Below are positions 1-8,676 of a stretch of DNA of 64,000 nucleotides, piece by piece. Within the stretch, counting starts at the first letter, position 1. Every line of letters begins with the position of its first letter. The position numbers were made by a program, and so were the translations under genes. Origin of the DNA: Streptomyces sp. Ag109_O5-1 (GTDB lineage: Bacteria; Actinomycetota; Actinomycetes; Streptomycetales; Streptomycetaceae); NCBI RefSeq assembly GCF_003814875.1, contig NZ_RKQF01000001.1, positions 8,928,001 to 8,992,000 on the forward strand, read 5' to 3'. Under the pieces are notes generated by a model. That model saw only the letters and a list, made by a program, of their open reading frames with translations, was not told where the DNA came from and searched no databases.

Positions 1-25
1 GAACGCGTACAGCGCGGTGATCTAG
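1..25 (+). CDS. 3' end of an upstream gene (partial)
   Basis: Reading from base 2 gives Asn-Ala-Tyr-Ser-Ala-Val-Ile and then a TAG at 23-25. A strong hairpin follows within 25 bases, which is what the end of a plus-strand gene would look like. Only seven codons are present, so no family can be assigned, and the call rests on position relative to the terminator. Confidence 0.3.
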
Positions 26-48
26 CCGCGGGCTCGGCTCGGCGGGGA

Positions 49-88
49 AGGTGCCCCGGTCGGTCCGTGCCGGTGGACCGGGGCACCT
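49..88. terminator. Hairpin terminator between convergent ends
   Basis: AGGTGCCCCGGTC at 49-61 pairs perfectly with GACCGGGGCACCT at 76-88, with a 14-base loop. There is no T-tract, as is usual in Streptomyces. It lies between the end of a plus-strand frame (TAG at 23-25) and the minus-strand hydrolase remnant ending at 99, so it can serve both directions. Confidence 0.65.
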
Positions 89-98
89 GTCGCGAGCG

Positions 99-368
99 TC
101 AGCTGATCGCCTCGGCGGCGTCACCGATGAGATCGGCGACGACCTTGGGGTGGCTGATCATCACGACGTGGGACGAGTTCGGCACTTCGACGACCTTGCG
201 CGCGCTCGCACGGCTGTACATCCAGCGCTCGCAAGCCGGCGGAATCGCCTTGTCCCGGCCGGCGACCAGGCCCCACGACGGGATCGTCTTCCAGGCCGCG
301 GCCGTGGTCGGGTGGATGAAGGAACCGGCGTCGAACGGCCGCTGCGTGGCCTGCAGGACCCGGAAGTC
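99..368 (-). pseudogene. Alpha/beta hydrolase, C-terminal remnant
   Basis: The minus strand encodes about 88 residues resembling the C-terminal third of an alpha/beta hydrolase of roughly 230-280 residues. The remnant includes AAWKTIPSW, LVAGRDKAIPP and the VEVPNSSHVVMISHP stretch, whose SH carries the catalytic histidine. The homology ends abruptly near base 368. The N-terminal part with the nucleophile elbow is absent and no start codon or ribosome site is apparent. The DNA beyond the break holds a dispersed intergenic repeat and then a permease fragment on the other strand, which suggests a deletion joined two unrelated genes. Confidence 0.65.
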
Positions 369-570
369 AGCGGTCGGTATCCGCCGACGGTTCGCCGAAG
401 CGGCTCGCAGTGGCTGTGGAGTCTGCTGGAGCGGTTCGACTTGGGGCTCGACCGCGTGGCCGTGACCAGCCCCCACCCACCCGCAGCCGACACACGACCC
501 CACAGCGACAAGGTGCACTTCGTGCGGGCCGACGATCAACAACGCGAGACGCGCGCCGGGCGGCCAACTC
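369..570. other. Deletion scar with intergenic repeat fragment
   Basis: No gene is recognisable here. Bases around 458-495 resemble, imperfectly, the repeat seen at about 56131-56166 (a GTGACCAGCC core, then CACCCGCAGCCG). The stretch sits between two gene remnants that are each cut at their inner end, so it is probably what was left by one or more deletions. Confidence 0.4.
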
Positions 571-1032
571 CTGCACGACATGCGGGAGGTGATCCACCGG
601 ATCGACTTCTTCACCTCGCTCTTCCACACGGTCGTGGTGGCCACGGTCGGCACCCTGCTCGTGCTGTTCTTCGACTCCCTGGCCGCCTTCGTGTTCGCCA
701 AATACGCGTTCCCGGGCCGGAAGATCCTGTTCGGCGTTCTGCCGGCCACCTACATGATCCCGGCGCAGCTGTCGCTGGTCCCGCAGTTCGTCACCATGGC
801 CCACTTCGGCTGGGCCGGCACCCTGAAGGCGCTGATCGTCCCGGGGGCGGCCAACGCGTTCGGCATCTTCTGGATGCGCCAGTACGCGCAGAACTCCCTG
901 CCCGACGAACTCCTCGACGCCGGACGTATCGACGGGGCCGGCTTCTTCCGCCTGTACTGGCAGGTGGCGATGCCGCTCTTCGGAGCCCGGCGGTTCCTGC
1001 GGGACCTGGCGGCGGGGGCGACGAAGATGTAG
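571..1032 (+). pseudogene. Carbohydrate ABC permease (MalG type), internal fragment
   Basis: The frame carries the middle of a MalG/CebG-type sugar permease, with membrane segments and the EAA-like loop PDELLDAGRIDGAGFFRLYW. Homologues are about 280 residues long with six membrane segments. This copy lacks the N-terminal segment, and after WQVAMPLFGA it diverges into an unrelated tail that stops at 1032. The first ATG (580) falls inside the conserved part and no ribosome site precedes it. There is no partner permease or binding protein beside it, so it cannot form a transporter alone. Confidence 0.7.
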
Positions 1033-1040
1033 CCGGCCTC

Positions 1041-2480
1041 CTAGGCCTCCTGTCGGCGTGGGCTCGTGATCACGAACGCCGCCACCAGGAAGGCGGCCAG
1101 CGCGACCAGCGATCCGATGCCGAAGGCGCGGGCGGCGCCATGGGTGAGGATCTCGGCGGGCGTGCCGGTCGTGTGCCTGGTCACGGTGCCGTACACCGTG
1201 ACCAGGACGGCGAGTCCCAGAGTCCCGCCCAGCCACTGCAGGGTCTGCAGCAGTCCGGAGGCGGCGCCCGCCTCCCGGGGCTCGATGCGGGCGAGGATGG
1301 TCGCGTTCAGGGGCATGAAGCTCAGGCCGACGCCCGCGCCCAACAACAGCAGCGGGCCGAGCAGCCCGGTGGCGTAACCGTCGCCGGGCCGCAGCCGCCA
1401 CAGCCAGCCGCCGGCGACGGCGAGCAGGGCGATGCCGGTGAGCAGCAGTGGCTTGGCCCCGAAGCGGGCCAGCAGCCGCGGCAGCACCCGCACCACCGCG
1501 AACATCGTCAGGGTCATGGGAAGGAACGCGAACCCGGCGCGCAACGGGCTGTACTCCAGGACCTGCTGGCAGATGAGGGTGAGGAAGTAGAAGGCGCCGA
1601 ACATGCCCGCGGGCAGCAGCATGACGGTGAGGTAGCCGCCCGCCCGGTCGCGGTCGGCGAACAGCCCGAGCGGCATGACCGGTTGACCGGCCCGGGACTC
1701 GATCAGGGCGAAGCCGAAGAGCAGCGCGACCGCGCAACTGAACCCGAGCAGGGCCTGGGTGTCGCTCCACCCGTCCTCGGAGACCCGGATGAACGCGTAC
1801 ACCAGCGAGGTCGTCCCGGCCGTCCCGGTCAGCGCGCCGGCCAGGTCGAAGCGGCCCGCGTGCCGCGGGGTCTCGGTCACGAAGCGGGGCAGGGCCAGGA
1901 ACAGGCCGATGCCGATGGGCACGTTGATGAGCAGGGCCCAGCGCCAGGACGCCCACGAGGTGAGCATGCCGCCCAGGACCAGACCGACGGAGCCGCCGAT
2001 ACCGGCCATGGAGGAGTAGACGCTCAGGGCGTGATGGCGGCGCGGTCCCTGGGGGAAGTTGGTGGTGATCAGGGCCAGGGTGCTGGGGGCGATCAGCGCC
2101 GCGCCGACGCCCTGCAGCGCGCGTGCCGCGAGCAGCCAGCCGCCCGCTCCGGCGATTCCGCCGAGCAGCGAGGAGAGCGCGAACAGCAGTGCGCCGGTGC
2201 CGAGCGTACGGCGGCGGCCGACGATGTCGCCGACCCGCCCGCCGAGCAGTAACAGACCGCCGAAGGCGAGGGTGTAGGCGTTGAGCACCCAGGAGAGGCC
2301 GGTGCGGCTGAACCCCAGGTCCTGCTGGATGTCGGGCAGTGCGACGTTGACGACGGTGGAGTCGACGCCGACCATCATGTACGCGGTGACGATGACGAGG
2401 AGGGCGGAGCGGAGCCTGGCGGGGTGCGCGGAGGCCGGCGGGGTACCTGCGGTGGTGGACGGGCTGGACGGGGCTGACAT
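1041..2480 (-). CDS. MFS drug exporter, DHA2 (14-TM) family
   Basis: A 479-residue membrane protein of the EmrB/QacA type, predicted to export toxic compounds by proton antiport. Early motifs fit the family: VDSTVVNVALPDIQ in the first membrane segment, then LGGRVGDIVGRRR, the MFS motif-A loop. The length fits about 14 membrane segments. The start at 2480 is chosen because GGGAGAAG lies just upstream and the protein then begins with a short disordered MSAPSS leader; an upstream extension would run through the promoter. The gene is divergent from a TetR-family gene, with two operator palindromes between them, so it is probably repressed by that neighbour and induced by a ligand. The substrate cannot be told from sequence. 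Confidence 0.9.
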   Translation of the reverse strand: MSAPSSPSTTAGTPPASAHPARLRSALLVIVTAYMMVGVDSTVVNVALPDIQQDLGFSRTGLSWVLNAYTLAFGGLLLLGGRVGDIVGRRRTLGTGALLFALSSLLGGIAGAGGWLLAARALQGVGAALIAPSTLALITTNFPQGPRRHHALSVYSSMAGIGGSVGLVLGGMLTSWASWRWALLINVPIGIGLFLALPRFVTETPRHAGRFDLAGALTGTAGTTSLVYAFIRVSEDGWSDTQALLGFSCAVALLFGFALIESRAGQPVMPLGLFADRDRAGGYLTVMLLPAGMFGAFYFLTLICQQVLEYSPLRAGFAFLPMTLTMFAVVRVLPRLLARFGAKPLLLTGIALLAVAGGWLWRLRPGDGYATGLLGPLLLLGAGVGLSFMPLNATILARIEPREAGAASGLLQTLQWLGGTLGLAVLVTVYGTVTRHTTGTPAEILTHGAARAFGIGSLVALAAFLVAAFVITSPRRQEA

Positions 2481-2580
2481 GAGCTTCTCCCGTTCTGGAC
2501 GTCCCCGGATACCGACACCGACGCGGGCACGGGCATGGGCGCGTATGGGCAGGCGGACTGCCCGGGGAGCACACGGCGAT

Positions 2581-2635
2581 AACCGGGGACTGTCTCCGTT
2601 TGGTGCTCGATAAGATACGGAGACGGTCCCCGGTT
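2581..2635. promoter_or_regulatory. Paired TetR-type operators in divergent promoter
   Basis: AACCGGGGACTGTCTCCG (2581-2598) and CGGAGACGGTCCCCGGTT (2618-2635) form an 18-bp inverted repeat with one mismatch and a 19-base spacer. Each arm is itself a dyad: GGGGAC-T-GTCTCC and GGAGAC-G-GTCCCC. This suggests two dimer sites. GATAAGAT at 2609-2616, between the arms, could be the -10 element for the regulator gene. The position between exporter and regulator fits mutual repression. Confidence 0.7.
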
Positions 2636-2651
2636 TGCAAGGAGTAACTGG

Positions 2652-3218
2652 ATGACGCAGGTCAGGCCGATGCGCGCGGACGCTCGTCGCAACTACGAGC
2701 GATTGCTCGAGGTGGCCGTCGAGGCCTTCGCCGAGCATGGGGAGAACGCCTCGCTGGACGACATCGCCAAACGGGCGGGCGTCGGCTCCGGCACGCTCTA
2801 CCGGCACTTCCCGACCCGGCAGGCACTGCTGGAGGCCGCGTTCGTGGACCGGCTGGAGGGACTGGCGGCGAAGGCCGACGAGTTCGCGGCGGAACTTCCT
2901 CCGGCCGCGGCGCTGACGGAGTGGCTGAACGAACTGTGCGTCGCCACCATCCAGGTGCGCGGTCTGAAGGCCCTGCTGGGCTCGGCCGTCACGGACGGCA
3001 GCTCGGCCACGGTCACGGCCTGCGGCGTCACGGTCCGCGGCGCGGCGACCCGGCTGGTGGACGCGGCCAAGAAGGAGGGCACCTTGCGCCCCGACATCGA
3101 GCCGATCGAACTTCTGCGCCTGGCCCATGGACTGGCCACGGCCTCGGAACTGGCCGACGGGCAGGGCAGGGAGATCCGGCGCTATCTGTCCCTGCTCACG
3201 GAGGGGCTGCGGCCGTAG
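2652..3218 (+). CDS. TetR-family repressor
   Basis: A 188-residue regulator. The N-terminal helix-turn-helix lies at about residues 35-53 (LDDIAKRAGVGSGTLYRHF), the TetR signature. The C-terminal part (about 80-185) resembles the ligand-binding domain common to actinobacterial exporter regulators. GGAG precedes the ATG at the right spacing. It is divergent from the DHA2 exporter and the two operator dyads lie just upstream of its own start, so autoregulation and control of the pump are likely. The ligand is unknown. Confidence 0.9.
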   Translation: MTQVRPMRADARRNYERLLEVAVEAFAEHGENASLDDIAKRAGVGSGTLYRHFPTRQALLEAAFVDRLEGLAAKADEFAAELPPAAALTEWLNELCVATIQVRGLKALLGSAVTDGSSATVTACGVTVRGAATRLVDAAKKEGTLRPDIEPIELLRLAHGLATASELADGQGREIRRYLSLLTEGLRP

Positions 3219-3249
3219 CGCCCACGGCCGCGCACCCGCTCCTGAGCGC

Positions 3250-4428
3250 CTACAGCGCCTCCGCCCCCGGCTTCACCATGTTCCGTACCGTCCGGGCCTT
3301 CACGAACTGTCCGATCGCCGTCATGTCCCACTCCCCGGAGAACTGCCGGACGAGCTTGGCCATCATCACGCCAGTCTGCGCTTCCGCGTTGGTGAGGTCG
3401 AAGCGCACCAGTTCCTCGTCGGTCGAGGCGTCCAGGAGGCGGCAGTAGGCCTTGGCGACCTCCGTGAACTTCTGCCCGGAGAAGGAGTTGACCGTGAAGA
3501 CCAGGCCGGTGACCTCCGGGGGGATCCGGCCGAGGTCGACCACGATCACCTCGTCGTCGCCGCCTCCCTCACCGGTGAGGTTGTCGCCCGAGTGCTTGAT
3601 CGCGCCGTTCAGGATGGACAGTTTGCCGAAGTAGCAGCTGTCGACGTGGTCGCGCTGCGGGCCGTACGCGATGACCGACGCGTCCAGGTCGATGTCCTTG
3701 CCGCGGAACGCCGGCTCCCAGCCCAGGCCCATCTTCACCTGGGCGAGCAGCGGGCGGCCGCCCTTGACCAGGGACACGGTCTGGTTCTTCTGGAGGCTGA
3801 CCCGGCCCTTGTCGAGGTTGATCTTCCCGGCGCCGGGGGCGGGAGGAGCGGGCGGGGCGGCCGGCATCGGGGGAGCGGCGGCCGGCGCCGGCTGGACCGC
3901 CGGGGCCTCAGGTGCCGCCGCGGCCGGTTCCTCCACCGTCACGCCGAAGTCCGTCGCGATGCCGGCCAGGCCGTTCGCGTACCCCTGGCCGACCGCGCGG
4001 GCCTTCCACGCGCCGCCCCGCAGATAGATCTCCACGACCACCAGGGCCGTCTCCGTGCCCAGGTGCGGAGGCGTGAACGTGGCCAGCACCGAGCCGTCGT
4101 CCGCGTTGCGGATCGTCGCCGTCGGCTCGATGCCCTGGAAGGTCTGCCCTGCGGCGTCGGGGCTCGCGGTGACGACGATCTTCTCGATGCCGGGCGGCAC
4201 GGCGGCCGTGTCGACGGTGATCGCGTCCGGGGACGCACCGCCGCCGGAGCGGTACGTCACACCCGGGCCGTTCGGCTGGTTGTAGAAGATGAAGTCGTCG
4301 TCGGAGCGCACCTTGCCGTCGCCCGTGAGCAGCAGGCCCGACACGTCGAGCCGCACCGGGGCGGCGACGTCCACCGCCACCCGGGAGACGGGGAGAGGGA
4401 TGTTCGAGCCAGGGGTCATAGCTGTCAT
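3250..4428 (-). CDS. Double TerD-domain protein
   Basis: The protein has two TerD/CABP domains joined by an Ala-Pro-rich linker at about residues 175-210. The second domain begins with the typical INLDKGRVSLQKNQTVSLVK. TerD domains bind calcium through acidic loops such as GGGDDE and are linked to tellurite and stress responses and to differentiation in Streptomyces. There is no signal peptide, so it is cytoplasmic. Starts at 4428 (ATG), 4419 (ATG) and 4446 (GTG) are all possible; 4428 gives MTAMTPGSNIPL, and GAGGTGG lies upstream. It converges on the TetR gene with only 31 bases between. No other ter genes are near. Confidence 0.85.
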   Translation of the reverse strand: MTAMTPGSNIPLPVSRVAVDVAAPVRLDVSGLLLTGDGKVRSDDDFIFYNQPNGPGVTYRSGGGASPDAITVDTAAVPPGIEKIVVTASPDAAGQTFQGIEPTATIRNADDGSVLATFTPPHLGTETALVVVEIYLRGGAWKARAVGQGYANGLAGIATDFGVTVEEPAAAAPEAPAVQPAPAAAPPMPAAPPAPPAPGAGKINLDKGRVSLQKNQTVSLVKGGRPLLAQVKMGLGWEPAFRGKDIDLDASVIAYGPQRDHVDSCYFGKLSILNGAIKHSGDNLTGEGGGDDEVIVVDLGRIPPEVTGLVFTVNSFSGQKFTEVAKAYCRLLDASTDEELVRFDLTNAEAQTGVMMAKLVRQFSGEWDMTAIGQFVKARTVRNMVKPGAEAL

Positions 4429-4471
4429 GCCGGGTGAACGAACCACCTCGCTTTACCGTTCCCTTAAACTT

Positions 4472-5461
4472 CTACGGCACCACGACGACCTTCCGTCCCA
4501 CGCCCGCCGCGAACTGCTCCAGTGCCTGCGGATAGCTGTCGAGCGGCAGCCGGTCGCTGATGAAGACCTCCGGGTCCAGGACCCCGTTCGCGAACAGCTC
4601 CGCCGCCCGTTCGTAGCTGTGCAGCACGGCCATGGAGCCGGTGATGGTGATCTCCTGGTTGTAGATGCGGTACGGGTCGATCGTCACCCGGGCCGCGTAG
4701 TTGGCGACGCCGAACTGCAGGAACGTGCCGGCCTTCGACACCCGCTCCAGGCCGTCCTGGATCGCCGCCGCGTTGCCGGTCGCGTCGATCACCACGTCCC
4801 AGCCCTGCGGACGGTCCAGCTCGTCGGCGTTCGCCGCGGACGCCGAGACGCCGAGCCTGCGGGCGGTCTCCAGCCGGGCCGGGTTCAGGTCGACCACGTC
4901 GACGCTCGCCGCGCCGGTCCGCTTGGCCAGCTCCAGCATCATCAGGCCCATGGTTCCCGAGCCGTAGATCAGGACGTGGGTGCCGAGGCGGGACCGCAGG
5001 ACGTCGTAGCCGCGCACCGCGCACGACAGCGGCTCGACCAGGGCCGCGTCCTGGGTGCGGACGTGCTCGGGGAGTTTCACGCAGTTGGCGACGGGGGCGA
5101 CGGCGTACTGCGCGGCCCCGCCCGGGACCGTGACCCCGATCGCGGCCCACCGCTCGCAGAGGTTGTTGTGGCCGGCCCGGCAGTAGCGGCACTCGAAGCA
5201 GTACAGGGACGGGTCGACCGCGACCCGGTCGCCGATCGCCACCTCGGTCACCTGGGAGCCGACGCCCACCACCTCGCCGGCGAACTCGTGTCCCGGCACG
5301 ATCGGCAGCTTGGGCGCGAACTCGCCCTGGAGGATGTGCAGATCCGTGCCGCACAGGCCGCACGCGGCCACCTCCACGACGACCTCGCGGGGGCCCGGTG
5401 TCGGGTCCGGGACCTCGGTGACGACGGCGCGGCCCACGGACTCGATGACGGCGGCCTTCAT
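4472..5461 (-). CDS. Zinc-dependent polyol/alcohol dehydrogenase
   Basis: A 329-residue medium-chain dehydrogenase. Catalytic zinc ligands are Cys37 (in GLCGTD) and His59-Glu60 (GHEF). The four-cysteine structural zinc lobe is complete at Cys88, 91, 94 and 102. A Rossmann motif (GSGTMGL) follows near residue 168. The ATG overlaps the stop of the upstream permease (ATGA), making it the last gene of a coupled four-gene operon. With a sorbitol/mannitol-like importer in the same operon it most likely oxidises an imported polyol or a related sugar alcohol to the keto sugar. The exact substrate is inferred only from context. Confidence 0.87.
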   Translation of the reverse strand: MKAAVIESVGRAVVTEVPDPTPGPREVVVEVAACGLCGTDLHILQGEFAPKLPIVPGHEFAGEVVGVGSQVTEVAIGDRVAVDPSLYCFECRYCRAGHNNLCERWAAIGVTVPGGAAQYAVAPVANCVKLPEHVRTQDAALVEPLSCAVRGYDVLRSRLGTHVLIYGSGTMGLMMLELAKRTGAASVDVVDLNPARLETARRLGVSASAANADELDRPQGWDVVIDATGNAAAIQDGLERVSKAGTFLQFGVANYAARVTIDPYRIYNQEITITGSMAVLHSYERAAELFANGVLDPEVFISDRLPLDSYPQALEQFAAGVGRKVVVVP

Positions 5462-6303
5462 TTGACGGCTCCCAACGACAGGCCCTGGACCAGCTTGTCC
5501 TGGGCGGCGAACCCCGCGGCGAGCACCGGCAGGGAGACCACGAGCGACGCGGCGCACACCTTGGCCAGGAACAGGCCCTGGCTGGTGATGAAGCCGGTCA
5601 GGAAGACGGGGGCGGTCTCGGCGACCACGCCCGTCAGGACTCGGGCGAAGAGAAGTTCGTTCCAGCTGAAGATGAAGCAGATCAGGGCGGTCGCGGCGAT
5701 GCCGGGCAGGGCGATCGGGGCGACCACGCGCCACAGGATCGTCGGCAGCCGGGCGCCGTCGATCTGCGCCGCCTCGATCACCGCGACCGGGACCTCGGCG
5801 AGGAAGGACTGCATCATCCACACCGCGATCGGCAGGTTCATGGAGGTGTAGAGGACGACCAGGAACCAGATGTTGTCCAGCATCCCGGTGTTCTTCGCGA
5901 ACAGGTAGATCGGCAGCAGCCCGGCCACCACCGGCAGCATCTTCGTGGAGAGGAAGAAGAACAGGACGTCCGTCCACTTCCTCACCCGCCGGATCGACAG
6001 CGCGTAGGCCGCCGGGAAGGCCAGGACGAGGACGAAGAGGGTCGAGACGATCGACGCGACCGCCGAGTTGATCAGCGCCGGCCAGGGGCTCGCGCCGCCG
6101 CCGGCCCCGAAGAACTCGCGGTAGCCGTCCAGGGTGAGGGCGGCGCCGAAGGACGGCGGGTTGGCCGCCGCGTCCGCCTCGGAGTGGAAGGACGTCAGCG
6201 CCATCCAGGCGATGGGGAAGAAGAAGACGATACCGGCCAGCCAGGCCACCAGGCCGATGCTCAGGCCCCGGTGCTTCCTGACGCGTAGGGCGAGGCTGCT
6301 CAT
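5458..6303 (-). CDS. Carbohydrate ABC permease, MalG/SmoG type
   Basis: A 281-residue inner-membrane permease with six membrane segments and the EAA loop near VIEAAQIDGARLPTILWRVV, which docks to the ATPase. It ends in the usual KLVQGLSLGAVK. The start at 6303 overlaps the stop of the preceding permease by ATGA, so translation is coupled. It forms a heterodimer with the permease at 6300-7235. No ATPase gene is in the operon; Streptomyces sugar importers commonly share MsiK encoded elsewhere. Confidence 0.9.
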   Translation of the reverse strand: MSSLALRVRKHRGLSIGLVAWLAGIVFFFPIAWMALTSFHSEADAAANPPSFGAALTLDGYREFFGAGGGASPWPALINSAVASIVSTLFVLVLAFPAAYALSIRRVRKWTDVLFFFLSTKMLPVVAGLLPIYLFAKNTGMLDNIWFLVVLYTSMNLPIAVWMMQSFLAEVPVAVIEAAQIDGARLPTILWRVVAPIALPGIAATALICFIFSWNELLFARVLTGVVAETAPVFLTGFITSQGLFLAKVCAASLVVSLPVLAAGFAAQDKLVQGLSLGAVK

Positions 6304-7235
6304 GCGCGGGACGCCTCCTCTCGGAACAGGGACGACACCACGCGCAGGGCGAAGGTCGCGATGATGATCGAGCCGATGACCACCAGGACTCCGGCGGCCG
6401 AGGCGAGGCCGTTCTCGTGGGCCTGGTAGAAGCTCTGGTAGACGGTGTAGGGGAGGTTGGCGGTGCCCAGGCCGCCGGACGTGATGGTGAAGACCGCGTC
6501 GAAGTTCTGGACGATGTAGATGCAGCCCAGCAGGGCGCCGAGTTCGAGGTAGCGGCGCAGGTGCGGAAGCGTCAGATGGCGGAAGATCTGCCACTCGCCC
6601 GCGCCGTCCACCCGTGCGGCCTCGATCTGTTCGGGGTCCCGGCTCTGCAGTCCGGCGAGCAGGATCAGCATCATGAACGGCGTCCACTGCCACACCAGGG
6701 CGGCCTCGACCGCCAGCAGCGGGGTGTTGGAGATCCAGTCGGGCTGCGGACCGCCGACGTAGTGCAACAGGCCGTTGAGCAGGCCGTATTCGGGGTTGTA
6801 GAGGACGTGCTTCCAGAGCAGCGCCGCGGCCACAGGGACCACCAGGAAAGGGGCGATCAGCAGGGTGCGGACGATGCCCCGGCCGCGGAACCTGTTGTCC
6901 AGCAGCAGCGCGAGCGCGAGGCCCAGCACCAGGCTGACCAGCACCACCGTCACGGTGAGCAGCACGGTCGTCCAGACCGAGTGGCGCAGGTCCGGGTCGG
7001 TGAGGACCTGGCGGTAGTTGTCGACGCCGGTGAAGTGACGGGCCTTCGGGTAGAGGGCGTTCCAGTCGAAGAAGGAGATGACCACCGTGGCCACGAACGG
7101 CAGCTGGGTCACGACGATCATGAAGACCAGGGCGGGCAGCAGAGGGGCCCGGGTGGCCCAGGCGCGCAGACGGGCCGAGGGCGGCCGCGAGGCGCGTGCG
7201 GGGGTTGCTGCGTAGGGGGCTGTCGTCGCGGTCAT
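6300..7235 (-). CDS. Carbohydrate ABC permease, MalF/SmoF type
   Basis: A 311-residue permease with a cytoplasmic basic N-terminus, six membrane segments and the EAA loop IEAARVDGAGEWQIFRHLTLP. Both ends overlap neighbours by ATGA, with the binding-protein gene before it and the second permease after it. Strict coupling of all four genes implies a single transcript from upstream of 8599. Sequence features such as LLIAPFLVVPVAAALLWKH resemble sorbitol/mannitol importers. Confidence 0.9.
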   Translation of the reverse strand: MTATTAPYAATPARASRPPSARLRAWATRAPLLPALVFMIVVTQLPFVATVVISFFDWNALYPKARHFTGVDNYRQVLTDPDLRHSVWTTVLLTVTVVLVSLVLGLALALLLDNRFRGRGIVRTLLIAPFLVVPVAAALLWKHVLYNPEYGLLNGLLHYVGGPQPDWISNTPLLAVEAALVWQWTPFMMLILLAGLQSRDPEQIEAARVDGAGEWQIFRHLTLPHLRRYLELGALLGCIYIVQNFDAVFTITSGGLGTANLPYTVYQSFYQAHENGLASAAGVLVVIGSIIIATFALRVVSSLFREEASRA

Positions 7236-8599
7236 CGTCCCTCGTACTCCTTGGAGATCTTCTCGGCGAGCTGCTGGGACTTCTTCAGGGCCGAGTCGAC
7301 GGACTGCCGTCCGGCGATGGCCGAGCTGATCTCCTGGGAGACCTTGGTGCCGAGATCGGTGAACTCGGGGATGTCGACGAACTGGATGCCGGGTGCGGGG
7401 CGCGGCTGGACGCCCGGGTCGTTCGGGCGGGCGCTCTCGATGGCCTCCTTGGTCATCTCCTGGAACGCTGCGGCCGACTTCACGTAGTCGGGGTTGGTGT
7501 ACGTCGACGCCCGCTTGCCCGCCGGGACGTTGGACCAGCCGCTGGTCTGGCCGACCAGGTCCTCGTACTGCTTGCTGGACGCCCAGGACACGAACTTCCA
7601 GGCCTTGTCGGGATTGCGGGAGGCCTTCTGGATGCCCCAGGCCCAGGTGTAGAGCCAGCCGGCGGACTTGGTCCGTTCGACGGGGGCGGGGACATAGCCG
7701 AGCTTGCCCTTGACCGGGGAGCCGTTCGCTTCAAGGAGGCCGGCCGCTGAGGTCGCGTCGTACCACATGGCGACCTTGCCCTGGGTCATGTTGTTGAGGC
7801 ACTCGGCGAAGCCGGACTGCGGGGCGCCCGACTCACCGTGCTTGCGGACCAGGTCGACATAGAACTTCGTCGCGTTCTCGAACCCGGGCGAGGTCAGCCG
7901 GGCCTTCCAGTTCTTGTCGAACCAGGTGCCGCCGAAGGTGTTCACGACCGTGGTCAGCGGCGCCATCATCTCGCCCCAGCCGGGCAGCCCGCGCAGACAG
8001 ACGCCGCGCATGCCGGGCTGCGCGCCGTCCACCTTGGCGGCGAGGTCGGCGACCTGCTGCCAGGTGGGGTGCGCGGGCATCGTCAGGCCCTTCGCCGCGA
8101 ACACGTCCTTGCGGTACATCAGGAAGGACGACTCGCCGTAGAAGGGCTGGCCGTAGAGCTTGCCGTCGCTCGCGGTCAGGGACTCGCGCATCGGCTGGAG
8201 GATGTCCTGCTCGTCGTAGCCCGGGTCCTTGGCGACATACGAGTCCATCTCGTGCAGCCAGCCGTTGCGGGCGTAGATCGGTATCTCGTAGTTGGACAGG
8301 GTGGCCACGTCGTACTGGCCGGCCTGGTTGGCGAAGTCCTGGCTGATCTTGTCGCGGACGTCGTTCTCGGGCAGCACGGTGAAGTTGACCTTGATGCCCG
8401 TCTCCTTGGTGAAGCGCGGGGCGAGCTTTTGGAGTTCCGTCATCTGAGGGTTGTTGACCATCAGCACATTGATCGAGTCGCCGCCGGAACCGGACCCGCC
8501 CGCACCGACCCAGCAGCCGGAGAGCAGCGGGGCGAGCAGCGTCCCTGCGGCGGCCATGGCGAGGGTGACTCGCGGCCTCCGTCGGCTCGGGGTTCGCAT
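7232..8599 (-). CDS. Solute-binding lipoprotein of polyol ABC importer
   Basis: A 455-residue family 1 extracellular binding protein. A basic N-terminus and hydrophobic helix end in the lipobox LLSGC, so it is a lipoprotein anchored outside the membrane. The mature part (FTKETGIKVNFTVLPENDVRDKI) resembles the sorbitol/mannitol binding proteins SmoE/MtlE. The start at 8599 follows AGGAG and gives a normal signal peptide; the longer frame from 8659 would put residues ahead of it. It is the first gene of the importer-dehydrogenase operon and lies downstream of a DeoR regulator on the same strand. Confidence 0.9.
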   Translation of the reverse strand: MRTPSRRRPRVTLAMAAAGTLLAPLLSGCWVGAGGSGSGGDSINVLMVNNPQMTELQKLAPRFTKETGIKVNFTVLPENDVRDKISQDFANQAGQYDVATLSNYEIPIYARNGWLHEMDSYVAKDPGYDEQDILQPMRESLTASDGKLYGQPFYGESSFLMYRKDVFAAKGLTMPAHPTWQQVADLAAKVDGAQPGMRGVCLRGLPGWGEMMAPLTTVVNTFGGTWFDKNWKARLTSPGFENATKFYVDLVRKHGESGAPQSGFAECLNNMTQGKVAMWYDATSAAGLLEANGSPVKGKLGYVPAPVERTKSAGWLYTWAWGIQKASRNPDKAWKFVSWASSKQYEDLVGQTSGWSNVPAGKRASTYTNPDYVKSAAAFQEMTKEAIESARPNDPGVQPRPAPGIQFVDIPEFTDLGTKVSQEISSAIAGRQSVDSALKKSQQLAEKISKEYEGR

Positions 8600-8676
8600 G
8601 GATCGCTCCTGGGTGAATCGGGATATATGGGGCAGTGCGGGGTGTGGAAAGGCCTTCAAGGGGTGAGGGTGGCGGG

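Noticed and set aside
51..2252. Very long open frame on the plus strand across the exporter gene
   Set aside because: It lies antisense to a clear MFS gene and has arginine, glycine and glutamate-rich content typical of shadow frames in high-GC DNA.
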